Shown one piece after another: positions 1-5,873 of a stretch of DNA of 8,345 nucleotides. Position 1 is the first letter of the stretch, and the number at the start of each line of letters is the position of its first letter. The stretch is from NCBI GenBank assembly GCA_026388495.1, contig JAPLJQ010000421.1:1-8345 (forward strand). Direction: 5' to 3'. The translations under genes were made by a program, and so were the position numbers. Below the pieces are notes generated by a model. It made no database searches, was not told the origin of the DNA, and saw only the letters and a list, made by a program, of their open reading frames with translations. The DNA comes from Deltaproteobacteria bacterium (GTDB taxonomy: Bacteria > Desulfobacterota > Syntrophia > Syntrophales > UBA2185).

Positions 1-81
1 GCCCTGAACAACCTGAAGCAGAAAATCAATGCGCAACTGGAGATCGCACTGGGGGAAAACAAGAACAAAAATCTGGCATGA
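1..81 (+). CDS. 3' end of an unknown gene, partial
   Basis: An open frame enters from the left edge and stops at TGA 79-81, giving 26 residues that end GENKNKNLA. I do not recognise the family. The tail is clearly related to the fragment encoded at 1225-1347: both have NNLKQ followed by an acidic helix-like stretch and end in (I/N)LA-stop. The stop codon lies inside the first bases of repeat A1, so the gene's last codons and the repeat behave as one unit. The similarity to a second, independently located reading frame is the main reason to believe this is coding. The residues look like an amphipathic C-terminal helix, and nothing catalytic can be seen. Confidence 0.5.
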   Translation, partial: ALNNLKQKINAQLEIALGENKNKNLA

Positions 82-404
82 AAATCGAGGGTATGCTCGT
101 AAAATGCTAAATATAATCAAGATGTTAGAGGTTATCGCGCCGCGATATTTTCTGAAAAAACCTCCGCTGACAGGTGTACACGTTCTGAAAGCAGGGTGAA
201 TTGGAAAAGAAACTCGAAGGCCTTGACGATGCCATTTGATCTTTAATCAAACAGATTTGTCTTGTTTGACCGATCGCGGTATTTGTAATGTCAATATCAA
301 GTTGTTTGACAAGTAAAATGTCTTAAGTAAGGGCATTTTGCTGCAAATTAGAACCATTAGCGGTTATATAAGACCGATATTAGGCGGTTTACAGTATGTT
401 AGGC
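76..404 (+). repeat. Mosaic repeat, copy A1
   Basis: This is the first of three A-type copies. It aligns without gaps to A3 (2326-2654), with 16 differences in 329 bp by my hand count, about 95% identity. It also aligns without gaps to A2 (1342-1614) over 273 bp with 17 differences. In order it holds the GCATGA boundary with the stop codon of the upstream gene, a short CGAG/CTCG hairpin, an AT-rich stretch, the hairpin TATCGC-GCC-GCGATA (133-147), about 200 bp without a convincing gene, and a terminal attC-like segment ending GTTAGGC. It fills the gap between the left-edge gene and brnT. Identity with A3 ends exactly after GTTAGGC. Confidence 0.88.
355..404 (+). other. attC-like recombination site at the end of A1
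   Basis: The segment ends in GTTAGGC, which fits the integron core site GTTRRRY. Inside it AGACCG can pair with CGGTTT (one G-T wobble), and the outer bases TTAGC and GTTAG can pair with two wobbles. This gives a two-box arm layout like that of attC. The A3 counterpart keeps the pairing with different bases. The left box (CATTAGC) is a poor match to RYYYAAC, so this is a candidate only. Its position directly before the brnT promoter suits a cassette boundary. Confidence 0.35.
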
Positions 405-418
405 TGAAACAATAAAAA

Positions 419-447
419 CTGACCAACATATTGTTTTCTGGTATAAT
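419..447 (+). promoter_or_regulatory. Sigma-70 promoter of the first brnT operon
   Basis: The -35 box is CTGACC (419-424), the spacer 17 bp, and the -10 box a consensus TATAAT (442-447) preceded by TGG, an extended -10. Transcription would start near 454, just before the AGGAAGG ribosome site of brnT. It lies immediately right of the A1 repeat, so the TA module carries its own promoter. Confidence 0.72.
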
Positions 448-466
448 AGCCCATAGGAAGGTGTGC

Positions 467-739
467 ATGGAATTTGAGTGGGACACGAAAAAGGCTGCGG
501 CAAACATCCAAAAGCACAATGTCACGTTTCAAGAAGCGGCAACAGTCTTTGGAGATCCTTTGGCTGTTACGTTTTATAACCCAGATCACTCTGTGAATGA
601 AAACCGCTTTATCACTTTTGGGTTCTCGCTCCAGAAACGATTACTCATTGTTTCCCACACGGAACGTGGAGGCCGAACAAGAATCATAAACGCACGTCTG
701 GTGGACCGTAACGAAAGGAAAATTTATGAAGAAGGTTAA
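467..739 (+). CDS. brnT: BrnT family toxin (RelE-like ribonuclease)
   Basis: The product is a 90-residue BrnT toxin, a small RelE-fold protein that in the characterised Brucella system stops growth by blocking translation. The family signature is clear: FEWDxKK at residues 3-9, NxxKH at 13-17, VxF at 19-21, then RFITFG near residue 45 and the C-terminal RIINAR...ER..Y block. I chose ATG 467 because AGGAAGG ends 5 bases before it. A longer frame from 431 would add 12 residues unlike the family. The stop overlaps the antitoxin start by 14 bp, so the two are translationally coupled. Order is toxin first, as usual for BrnT systems. Confidence 0.93.
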   Translation: MEFEWDTKKAAANIQKHNVTFQEAATVFGDPLAVTFYNPDHSVNENRFITFGFSLQKRLLIVSHTERGGRTRIINARLVDRNERKIYEEG

Positions 740-986
740 AGAATCCGACGAACTCCGTCCGGAGTACAGGAGGGAAGATATGGGTCAGGGAATCCGAGGT
801 AAGTATTATGAATCTTACCAAAAAGGAACTAATCTGGTACTCATCAACCCCGATGTAGCAAAGGTATTCCCTACAGAAGCCGCCGTTAATGAGGCGCTGA
901 TGTCTCTCATTAAAGTTGCACAAAAATCAACTGGCCTAACCTCGCACTCAACCGGACGCGCTAAAAAGCAGCGCGCCGGAAATTAA
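726..986 (+). CDS. Antitoxin partner of BrnT, non-RHH type
   Basis: This 86-residue protein starts inside the end of brnT, with AAAGGA as ribosome site 7 bases upstream. It is not a classical BrnA. It carries the motif block GIRGKYYESY (residues 22-31) followed by NLVLINPDVAKVFP and VNEAL. From memory this resembles small acidic TA partners of the form RGKYxxxYxxGxNxVxLDPDVAxxFPxxxxVNEAL. The VNEAL region is a likely C-terminal helix, and the basic tail (RAKKQRAGN) could touch DNA or RNA. I infer that it neutralises the BrnT and probably represses the shared promoter. No DNA-binding fold can be seen with confidence, so its autoregulatory role is less certain than its antitoxin role. Confidence 0.8.
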   Translation: MKKVKESDELRPEYRREDMGQGIRGKYYESYQKGTNLVLINPDVAKVFPTEAAVNEALMSLIKVAQKSTGLTSHSTGRAKKQRAGN

Positions 987-1038
987 GGGACACTTCCCCT
1001 ATTTTCATGGATGTTGATTGAATCTGAAGGGTGTCCCC
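987..1038 (+). repeat. REP-like inverted repeat after the antitoxin
   Basis: GGGACAC (987-993) and GTGTCCC (1031-1037) are a perfect 7-bp inverted repeat, and the next bases TTC and GAA extend the stem past a small bulge. It begins on the first base after the stop codon. From memory, sequences starting GGGACACTTCCCC recur in deltaproteobacterial genomes as REP or MITE-like elements tied to REP-associated tyrosine transposases. No transposase is present here. It has no T tract, so I do not call it a terminator. Confidence 0.5.
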
Positions 1039-1047
1039 AGTTTTCCC

Positions 1048-1152
1048 GGCGAATTCGCGCCTTTTATGCGTTGTCGCCTATGAGCAATAGGGACAAAAAT
1101 CTCGTACAGATTCGCTTTCAAGGGGACCCGGAAAAGCATATTATGTGTATTA
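1048..1152 (+). repeat. Repeat module B1
   Basis: This matches 6325-6428 (B3) from GGCGAA to GTGTATTA with scattered substitutions, and part of it recurs at 1615-1655 (B2) and 7058-7100. It sits directly upstream of the broken gene at 1172, just as B3 sits upstream of the nucleotidyltransferase. Both copies carry TTTCAA, 17 bp, TATTAT (1116-1121 and 1139-1144 here), so the module may provide a promoter to whichever gene follows. The -35 box is poor. Confidence 0.65.
1116..1144 (+). promoter_or_regulatory. Possible promoter inside B1
   Basis: TTTCAA (1116-1121) and TATTAT (1139-1144) are separated by 17 bp. The same two boxes at the same spacing occur in B3 although the spacer bases differ, which argues for function. 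The -35 box matches the consensus at only three positions. Confidence 0.35.
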
Positions 1153-1171
1153 ATACGGAGGTTGTCGGCGC

Positions 1172-1347
1172 ATGAGTCCCAAAGAAACCCACGGTGAATT
1201 TTTGACAGCCACTAATTCTTGGACATGCAGACCCTGACGCCGGAAGAAAAGCAGAACTCCATCATTGCCATGAATAATCTGAAACAGACCATTGAGGATA
1301 CACTGGCCTTGGCGACAGAAGAAAACCCAGGCAAAATCCTCGCATGA
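1172..1347 (+). pseudogene. Broken small gene ending in the A2 repeat
   Basis: GGAGG at 1157-1161 precedes ATG 1172, which opens a 21-codon frame (MSPKETHGEF...) that stops at 1237. A second frame in another phase runs from ATG 1225 to TGA 1347 and encodes 40 residues (MQTLTPEEKQ... ending EENPGKILA). The second half is homologous to the left-edge gene (NNLKQ...LA-stop) and has no ribosome site of its own. I infer one ancestral gene broken by a frameshift between about 1200 and 1225. The family is unknown. The alternative is two tiny genes, which I find less likely. The end of the frame overlaps A2 exactly as the left-edge gene overlaps A1. Confidence 0.42.
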
Positions 1348-1614
1348 AAATCGAGGGTATGCTCGTAAAATGCTAAATAGATTTAATATGTTAGAGGTTA
1401 TAGCGCCGCGATATTTTCTGAAAAAAACTCCGCTGACGGGTGTGCACGTTCTGAAAGCAGGGTGAATTGGGAAAGAAACGCGAAGGCCTTGACGATGCCA
1501 TTTGATCTTTAATCCAGCAGATTTGTATTGTTTGACCGATCGCGGTATTTGTAATGTCAATATCAAGTTGTTTGACAAATAACATATCTTAAGTAAGGGA
1601 ATTTTGCTGCAAAT
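1342..1614 (+). repeat. Mosaic repeat, copy A2
   Basis: This copy matches the first 273 bp of A1 and A3 without gaps and begins at the same GCATGA boundary. It departs from them at position 1615, where the sequence switches to B-type repeat instead of the attC-like tail. The hairpin stem has one mismatch here (TATAGC against GCGATA). The switch makes A2 a hybrid and shows that the repeat modules recombine. Confidence 0.88.
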
Positions 1615-1655
1615 GAGAAATAGGGGCGAAAATTTCGTATAGATTCCCTTTCAAG
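1615..1655 (+). repeat. Repeat module B2, partial, fused to A2
   Basis: GAGAAATAGGGGCGAAAATT and the following bases up to TTTCAAG align with B1 (from GAGCAATAGGGACAAAAATC) and with B3. Only the middle of module B is present. The joint with A2 is seamless and marks an old recombination point. Confidence 0.58.
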
Positions 1656-1660
1656 CCACT

Positions 1661-1771
1661 GAAGAAAGAAGGAAGAACTTATCGGGAACGCCAAAAGACA
1701 AAGATATTCCTTCGTCCCTGCTATAGGAAAAAATTGAGTTAGAAGAATACATAAAAACTGTGCTATTATAA
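1661..1771 (+). pseudogene. Remnant of an unknown coding region
   Basis: One frame reads as 21 residues (including GTPKDKDIPSSLL), a TAG stop at 1724-1726, then EKIELEEYIKTVLL and TAA at 1771. The residues before and after TAG look like one continuous protein C-terminus rich in charged helix formers. No start codon with a ribosome site precedes it, and the left side is repeat B2. I infer the decayed end of a small gene, family unknown. It could also be chance open sequence in an AT-rich stretch. Confidence 0.25.
1761..1769 (+). promoter_or_regulatory. Extended -10 element upstream of hicB
   Basis: TGC followed by TATTAT (1764-1769) is an extended -10 element about 37 bases before the GTG of hicB. 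No good -35 box lies at 16-18 bp, which extended -10 promoters can tolerate. It is the best promoter candidate for hicBA. Confidence 0.4.
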
Positions 1772-1806
1772 CCTTGTAATAAACATTAATGAGGGGGGGA
1801 ATATCT

Positions 1807-2025
1807 GTGAAAAACTACAAGATTATCGTCGAAAAACACCCGGATGGCTACGTTGCTTACCCATTGGGCATCAAAGGGGTCATCGTAGGCCAGGGTGACA
1901 CTTATGAAGAAGCCCTGATGAATGTAAAATCTGCGATAAAATTTCATATTGAAACATTTGGCGATGATGTTATTGACATCGATCCACCTATCATTGAAGC
2001 GTTCATTGCTGAGGCAGGGGTATAA
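1807..2025 (+). CDS. hicB: HicB family antitoxin
   Basis: The product is a 72-residue HicB antitoxin with the partial RNase H-like fold that plugs the HicA toxin. The beginning, KNYKIIVEKHPDGYVAYPLG, is the typical first strand pair, followed by GVIVGQGDTYEEALMNVKSAIKF, the helix of the fold. I chose GTG 1807 because a strong GAGGGGGG ribosome site lies 7 bases upstream and the family starts with this residue run. An ATG at 1789 would put the ribosome site inside the coding region. No C-terminal DNA-binding domain is visible, so it is a short HicB. It precedes hicA by 5 bp, the antitoxin-first order found in many HicBA loci. Confidence 0.87.
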   Translation: MKNYKIIVEKHPDGYVAYPLGIKGVIVGQGDTYEEALMNVKSAIKFHIETFGDDVIDIDPPIIEAFIAEAGV

Positions 2026-2030
2026 GCTTA

Positions 2031-2270
2031 ATGGCTAAATTCCCCATTGATGCTCCCAAGCGCAGGGTTATTAAAGCATTAGAGATTTTAGGATTTCGTA
2101 TTGTCCGGGAGAAAGAACATGTTGCAATGGTTCGTGAAACTCCTGATGGAATAAAAATCCCACTAACAATGCCTAACCACCCTATCATTAAATCTTCCAC
2201 CCTGAGAACAATCTGTACACAAGCGGGCATATCAAGAGATGAATTCCTAAGAGCTTATAATGAGACATGA
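2031..2270 (+). CDS. hicA: HicA family mRNA interferase toxin
   Basis: HicA is a small dsRBD-like ribonuclease that cleaves mRNA in a ribosome-independent way. This 79-residue protein has the expected pattern: an N-terminal helix (RRVIKALEILGF, residues 11-22), then a strand with the catalytic histidine in REKEHVAMVR (His30), the PLTMPNHPIIKSSTL loop and strand, and a C-terminal helix (RTICTQAGISRDEFL). The active histidine is present, so it is probably functional. AGGGG lies about 10 bases before ATG 2031. It is co-transcribed with hicB, which ends 5 bp upstream. The coding region ends shortly before repeat A3. Confidence 0.93.
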   Translation: MAKFPIDAPKRRVIKALEILGFRIVREKEHVAMVRETPDGIKIPLTMPNHPIIKSSTLRTICTQAGISRDEFLRAYNET

Positions 2271-2300
2271 TGAATTTTTCAGATAACAAAATAAGGATTT

Positions 2301-2654
2301 GAAGGAAAAACCGGGCAAAACCTTCGCATGAAAATCGAGGGGGTTCTCGTAAAATGCTAAATATAATCAATATGTTAGAGGTTATCGCGCCGCGATATTT
2401 TCTGAAAAAACCTCCGCTGACAGGTGTACACGTTCTGAAAGCAGTGTGAATTGGGAAAGAAACTCGAAGGCCTTGACGATGCCATTTGATCTTTAATCCA
2501 GCAGATTTGTATTGTTTGACCGATCGCGGTATTTGTAATGTCAATATCAAGTTGTTTGACAAGTAAAATGTCTTAAGTAAGGGCATTTTGCTGCAAATCA
2601 GAATCATTAACGGTTATATAAGACCAGTATTAGGCGGTCTACACTATGTTAGGC
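2301..2654 (+). repeat. Mosaic repeat, copy A3, with a conserved coding tail
   Basis: From GCATGA (2326) to GTTAGGC (2654) it is colinear with A1 and ends at the identical base. It extends further left than A1: bases 2301-2331 match C1 (6234-6264) almost perfectly and read in frame as KEKPGKTFA-stop, like EENPGKILA-stop in A2. So the copy includes the severed end of a gene whose body is missing, lying 30 bp after hicA, which does not belong to it. The hairpin TATCGC-GCC-GCGATA is intact (2383-2397). Confidence 0.88.
2605..2654 (+). other. attC-like recombination site at the end of A3
   Basis: The site ends GTTAGGC (GTTRRRY). AGACC (2621-2625) pairs perfectly with GGTCT, where A1 has AGACCG with CGGTTT, and the outer TTAAC pairs with GTTAG. 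The left box CATTAAC matches the AAC end of RYYYAAC but not its R/Y positions. Directly to the right, unrelated sequence leads into the nuclease gene. The exact boundary and the conserved pairing support a recombination site, while the weak left box argues against calling it a standard attC. Confidence 0.4.
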
Positions 2655-2673
2655 ACACACATAAGGAAATGAC

Positions 2674-3726
2674 ATGAGACTCTTCGGCATACATAGCGAC
2701 GGCAAATTTGGCGAATACGTACAGACACCTTTCCATGTAGATCATGAAGAGGTCGTACTCGAAGGCTGGCTTGAGACCAATCCCGACGGTATTGTCGAAG
2801 ACGGAAAAATCCTTATCATCGGTCGTCAGGTCGTCACGAATTTCGGAGCCTTCATTGACCTCGTAGGCGTTGACAGGCAGGGAACGGTTGTCGTTGTCGA
2901 ATTGAAGAGGAATAGGACACCGCGCGACACGCTCGCGCAGGCGCTTGAATATGCTTCCTTCGCTGCGCGTCTTGATACCGGACAGCTTGAGGGTATACTC
3001 CGCTCGTACCTCAATGACGAGTCATTGAACCTGGCAGAACACCACCGGGCATATTTTGAGCTTGGCCTTGACGAAGCCATCGCCTTCAATAAGGACCAAC
3101 GGGTCGTGATTGTGGGCCAGCGGGTCACACCCGAGATAAGACAGACGGCTTCTTTTCTTCGGTCTAAGGGAATTAAGGTTACCTGTGTCGAGTTCACCTT
3201 TTTTCAAGGCGACGGCGGGACACGCCTTCTGTCGCAGGAGATTGTCGTCGGCAACGAAGCTGACAAGCCCGCCCAAGTGGCTTCGGGTTCCTTGCCAACG
3301 GTCACCGAAAGCGGATTCATGGCTTCTCTTGACGACAACGGCAAAGCAGTATTTTCCCGAATACTGGCACTCGCTAAAGACAGGTCGATGCCCATTCACT
3401 GGGGAACCAAAGGATTTTCGCTCAATATCGACCTCGACGGCAACCACGCCGCTATCTGCTATGGCTACCCGAAGGGCTCCGTGTACAAACAGTCAGTTTA
3501 CACCGCCATAGCCGGACCAGGCAGCATGTCCATCAAAACCGCAGTACCTGAGGAAGTCGTCAAGGCGCTCCGGACCAAGGCACAATCAACGGGTTTGTTT
3601 AGTCCCGCAGGCCGCGAACTGAAATGTCCAATCAACAGTAGCTTCTCTGAGGCTGAAATCTCCGGTCTGCTGTCTTGGATCGAAGCTGTCGCAGAGGCGA
3701 TAAGAGAATACGGTCTAAAGGAATGA
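2674..3726 (+). CDS. NucS/DUF91-like PD-(D/E)XK nuclease domain protein
   Basis: This 350-residue protein has an N-terminal domain like the C-terminal nuclease domain of NucS/DUF91 proteins. An EE...LEGWLETNPDGI stretch (25-40) is followed by the PD-(D/E)XK core: FGAFIDLVGVD with Asp62, then VVVVELKR with Glu76 and Lys78, then QALEYA with Gln89 and Tyr93. The catalytic set is complete, so DNA cleavage is likely. Residues about 100-190 hold further alpha/beta segments (RVVIVGQRVTPE). Residues 210-350 form a separate domain I do not recognise, perhaps for substrate or partner binding. AAGGA precedes ATG 2674. Codon use is richer in GC than in the TA genes. It lies just after an attC-like site, which suits a captured cargo gene. 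A defence role is inference. Confidence 0.8.
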   Translation: MRLFGIHSDGKFGEYVQTPFHVDHEEVVLEGWLETNPDGIVEDGKILIIGRQVVTNFGAFIDLVGVDRQGTVVVVELKRNRTPRDTLAQALEYASFAARLDTGQLEGILRSYLNDESLNLAEHHRAYFELGLDEAIAFNKDQRVVIVGQRVTPEIRQTASFLRSKGIKVTCVEFTFFQGDGGTRLLSQEIVVGNEADKPAQVASGSLPTVTESGFMASLDDNGKAVFSRILALAKDRSMPIHWGTKGFSLNIDLDGNHAAICYGYPKGSVYKQSVYTAIAGPGSMSIKTAVPEEVVKALRTKAQSTGLFSPAGRELKCPINSSFSEAEISGLLSWIEAVAEAIREYGLKE

Positions 3727-3848
3727 CTGCCGAACGACTTGATGCAGCCAATCGCCGATAAATCCGGTTCCATTAGATGATCACGAAATGGCTCCTCCAT
3801 ATGGGCGGTCAGTAACAACAGTAGTTGACGATATCGACAGGGATAGTG

Positions 3849-4808
3849 CTACGGTGTGAGGATACATGCACCGGCAGCTAAATCGAGAGCCCGCCGGTTC
3901 GTACGATAAAACTTAATCAATCTAGCGCAGGCGTCGAATGCTTCTCGCACTTTTGGAAGACTTGTCTCTAAAGGTTCTGAAACCGAAAAACCACTGACGT
4001 TCAAGCGAATTGATGCGGATTTGTACGTCTGGTGGACCGTCATGTCCGATTCCAACAACAGCCTAATATGCCCCTCTAGTTTATGGGCTACGCACCTGTC
4101 CAAGGTCAAATCCATATAGCCTCTATCACCTTTGAAAAAAATGGAAACACGGCGCGGCATTTTGGGCATATCGTGTGGACGCAAATTTATCCAGGTCGAA
4201 TCCTTGGTAAGGTTTGGGGTTTTCATTTCCAGAATCGGGAACTCATGAGATGCAATATTGTACGCCTCTTCCCAAAACCTATTTGTAACTTGGTCTTCAA
4301 CTTTTTTCCACGAGTTAACCCGTTTGGACGTCGATGTGGCGACAAAGTTTGAACGGTATTTTCCACGCGGTGAAGGGTCGCTACTATCAATAAATTCTGC
4401 TATCTCCTCATAGAAAACACATAGATCAAAACTAAGCGCACAGGCTTGATTCATGCGATAAAAGGTTGGTGTACATAGCACTAAATCGTAATCTACGTAC
4501 TCTCCTTGGCTAATTTCATATTCTGCTCGTTGTCGATATCGTTGCTCCTGCTCCGGCTGCAGCGGCGCATCAATTTTATTCTCAACATGAATTGCATATC
4601 GTGCTTGGCCTGATGTGTCTTCATAGAGGATAACAAGGTCGGATTCACCCGTGTAGTCGGTCTTAGATACAGAGACATCAACCACGGTGGCTTGAATTCC
4701 AGCAAATTTTGTTTTTTCAAGAAACCACGCGGCGAATTCCGGTGAAACCATAAATTCTTCTGCGAGTAGCAGATCAATGTCTCTTTCGTACTTACGTCCA
4801 ATAGGCAT
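3849..4808 (-). CDS. PD-(D/E)XK nuclease superfamily protein
   Basis: The 319-residue protein matches the PDDEXK_4 type of putative nuclease. The N-terminal helix (KYERDIDLLLAEEF) is followed by TGESDLVILY with Asp57, then YAIHVENKID with Glu76 and Lys78, completing the active site, and then the helix QPEQEQRYRQRAEYE. Residues 95-150 continue the fold (DLVLCTPTFY). The rest, to residue 319, is unassigned. I chose ATG 4808 because GGAG lies 9 bases upstream; a TTG at 4823 would extend it by five residues but lacks a site. An 11-codon frame (4843 to 4808) ends in TAATG overlapping this start, a possible coupled leader. It follows the HAD gene on the same strand after 76 bp, so the two probably share the promoter at 5515-5543. 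It converges on the nuclease at 2674-3726. Confidence 0.8.
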   Translation of the reverse strand: MPIGRKYERDIDLLLAEEFMVSPEFAAWFLEKTKFAGIQATVVDVSVSKTDYTGESDLVILYEDTSGQARYAIHVENKIDAPLQPEQEQRYRQRAEYEISQGEYVDYDLVLCTPTFYRMNQACALSFDLCVFYEEIAEFIDSSDPSPRGKYRSNFVATSTSKRVNSWKKVEDQVTNRFWEEAYNIASHEFPILEMKTPNLTKDSTWINLRPHDMPKMPRRVSIFFKGDRGYMDLTLDRCVAHKLEGHIRLLLESDMTVHQTYKSASIRLNVSGFSVSEPLETSLPKVREAFDACARLIKFYRTNRRALDLAAGACILTP

Positions 4809-4884
4809 TAATGGATGCTCCAAGCCACTGCAAAGTGAATCATATTAGTGTACCAATCTCCTTATGGCATTTCGAAGGGTGTTA

Positions 4885-5508
4885 TTATTTCCGCACGACA
4901 GATAGACAGCTTTTCGAAGATGACTTCAGAATGTAGTCCAGCACCTCATTGAGGTTTTGAAAAAGTCCGAATCCATTACCGGCATAAGCCCTGTTCCAAG
5001 GGAACAACAACCCGGCTCCCAGTGCTCCAATTTTTATCGCTTTTTCAAGCGTCGGCGGCGCATCGTCCACAACGACGTCAGCCATTGGAAAGAGAACCGT
5101 CTTGTCCAGAGAGAGATGAAGCTCATCGTAGGGAAGCCTGTGATGAGTGAGCCATCGTTCAGTCGGTTGTCTCATTTCCGGCACACGATGGCTGGCAAGG
5201 ATGATATGAAAACCATGTTCCTTTAGTGATGACAGGAAGTCCCGTGATTCCGGGTAGGGTTTATGTCGGTCGCTGTCCTGATTATGGTGAATAGAGTTGA
5301 TTGCAGCGATGAAATCCACTTCCGAACAGTATCCCTCCCAAGTGTCGAAGGTGAACCACTGATCGGGCGTTGGAAAATTACTGTTAATTTTTCTCAACTC
5401 CAGATAAAAATGGTCGCTGAATTGCCAGAGGGTGTTGTCTATATCAATTATCGCTATCTTGCTCAAAGTTGTTTTATTTTTTGATTTGATAAGGTATTGT
5501 TTTTTCAC
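4885..5508 (-). CDS. HAD superfamily 5'-nucleotidase-like phosphatase
   Basis: This is a HAD phosphatase of about 207 residues, nearest to the 5'(3')-deoxyribonucleotidase-like group. All four motifs are visible: I, IIDIDNTLW with nucleophile Asp22 and acid Asp24; II, ILASHR with Ser106; III, LDKTVLF with Lys136; IV, DVVVDDAPPT with Asp148 and Asp149. The likely reaction is magnesium-dependent removal of phosphate from a nucleotide; substrate unknown. Start choice is uncertain. A near-consensus promoter puts transcription start at or next to GTG 5508, so the mRNA may be leaderless, and neither GTG 5508 nor TTG 5466 has a ribosome site. A longer frame up to 5712 overlaps the GNAT scrap and the promoter, and I reject it. 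The nuclease gene follows downstream. Confidence 0.78.
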   Translation of the reverse strand: MKKQYLIKSKNKTTLSKIAIIDIDNTLWQFSDHFYLELRKINSNFPTPDQWFTFDTWEGYCSEVDFIAAINSIHHNQDSDRHKPYPESRDFLSSLKEHGFHIILASHRVPEMRQPTERWLTHHRLPYDELHLSLDKTVLFPMADVVVDDAPPTLEKAIKIGALGAGLLFPWNRAYAGNGFGLFQNLNEVLDYILKSSSKSCLSVVRK

Positions 5509-5514
5509 GGTGGG

Positions 5515-5543
5515 AGTATATGAAGAAGGATTTTGTGTGTCAA
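5515..5543 (-). promoter_or_regulatory. Strong sigma-70 promoter for the HAD-nuclease operon
   Basis: On the minus strand TTGACA (5543-5538) is a perfect -35 box, followed by a 17-bp spacer and TATACT (5520-5515) as -10 box. Transcription should start about 7 bases later, at 5508, which is the first base of the GTG chosen for the HAD gene. The promoter lies beside the GNAT scrap, so it was kept or created when that gene was lost. Confidence 0.78.
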
Positions 5544-5638
5544 GAGGATTTTGACCACAGAATATGGGGTGCGGTATCAATGATGGGAGGTGTGTATCAG
5601 CTTCGCTGATTCTTCCAGGCGGTTCGAGGATACAGGGG

Positions 5639-5767
5639 ATAGCAAAGATAATGGGGCATATCCTCTTTAGTCCTGCTGTTATTGAAGGACAGCACGGTAT
5701 AATCAACGGCATGGGACACGCGCCGATGGCTGTCTTGCCTGAAATGCAACGAAAAGGAATAGGGTCT
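5639..5767 (+). pseudogene. GNAT N-acetyltransferase fragment
   Basis: About 43 residues (IMGHILFSPAVIEG, then GMGHAPMAVLPEMQ and RKGIGS) are an unmistakable piece of a GNAT acetyltransferase. They include the central beta strands and the acetyl-CoA pyrophosphate loop QRKGIG. A complete enzyme of this group has about 150-170 residues. Here the N-terminal helices are not recognisable and everything after GIGS is replaced by AT-rich sequence. The open frame continues from 5564 to 5857, but its flanks do not look like the family. I infer a deletion relic. It lies antisense to the region just upstream of the HAD gene. Confidence 0.78.
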
Positions 5768-5810
5768 CAGAAAAATTTAATGAGGCTATTTAAACAAAAA
5801 CAGCATAACG

Positions 5811-5830
5811 AAGTTAGTCTAACTTTTTTT
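5811..5830 (+). terminator. Weak intrinsic terminator-like hairpin
   Basis: AAGTTA and TAACTT form a 6-bp stem around a GTC loop, followed directly by a run of T. The stem is AT-rich, so termination would be weak. It separates the GNAT scrap from the promoter of the XRE gene. Confidence 0.3.
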
Positions 5831-5837
5831 CATTCCC

Positions 5838-5866
5838 TTGACTTGTTGTTCCATTAATGGTACACT
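5838..5866 (+). promoter_or_regulatory. Promoter of the XRE antitoxin transcript
   Basis: TTGACT (5838-5843), a 17-bp spacer and TACACT (5861-5866), preceded by TGG, form an extended -10 promoter. Transcription would start near 5873, one base before ATG 5874 of a 12-codon remnant. The real antitoxin start is 50 bases further on. A perfect palindrome fills the end of the spacer. Confidence 0.62.
5851..5860. promoter_or_regulatory. Palindromic operator candidate (CCATTAATGG)
   Basis: CCATTAATGG is a perfect 10-bp palindrome lying between the promoter boxes and touching the -10 box. An XRE antitoxin bound there would block RNA polymerase, the usual autoregulation of HigA-type antitoxins. The link is inference from position and symmetry. 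Confidence 0.5.
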
Positions 5867-5873
5867 GCCTATC

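Noticed and set aside
76..404. A-type repeats as a CRISPR array or tandem repeat
   Set aside because: Copies are 329 bp, dispersed about 1 kb apart, and separated by genes rather than short spacers.
76..404. A-type repeats as group II intron remnants
   Set aside because: No domain V-like sequence or reverse transcriptase frame is visible.
1391..1585. Minus-strand frame in A2 (KQLDIDITNTAIGQT...) that is also open in A1 and A3
   Set aside because: Only A2 has an ATG at its start, the product resembles nothing I know, and three near-identical copies give too little change to test for selection.
1150..2607. Similar minus-strand frames of about 140 residues across A2 and A3 (SNNLILTLQIPRS...)
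   Set aside because: The same frame is stopped by a TGA in A1, the two frames run into unrelated sequence at both ends, and no ribosome site is convincing. They are open by virtue of the shared repeat.
3022..3447. Several long frames inside the NucS-like gene on both strands
   Set aside because: They are shadows of a GC-richer coding region and lack ribosome sites and family features.
3727..3848. Convergent gap between the NucS-like gene and the minus-strand nuclease as a terminator or attC
   Set aside because: I see no strong stem with a T tract and no GTTRRRY core with pairing arms there.
5509..5712. N-terminal extension of the HAD protein up to 5712
   Set aside because: It would run through the strong promoter and antisense to the GNAT scrap, and its residues are rich in proline and cysteine, unlike the rest.
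5803..5809. GCATAAC, exact complement of the attC core GTTATGC
   Set aside because: No GTTATGC or GTTRRRY partner with matching arms lies within about 150 bp to its right, so it cannot be called an attC.
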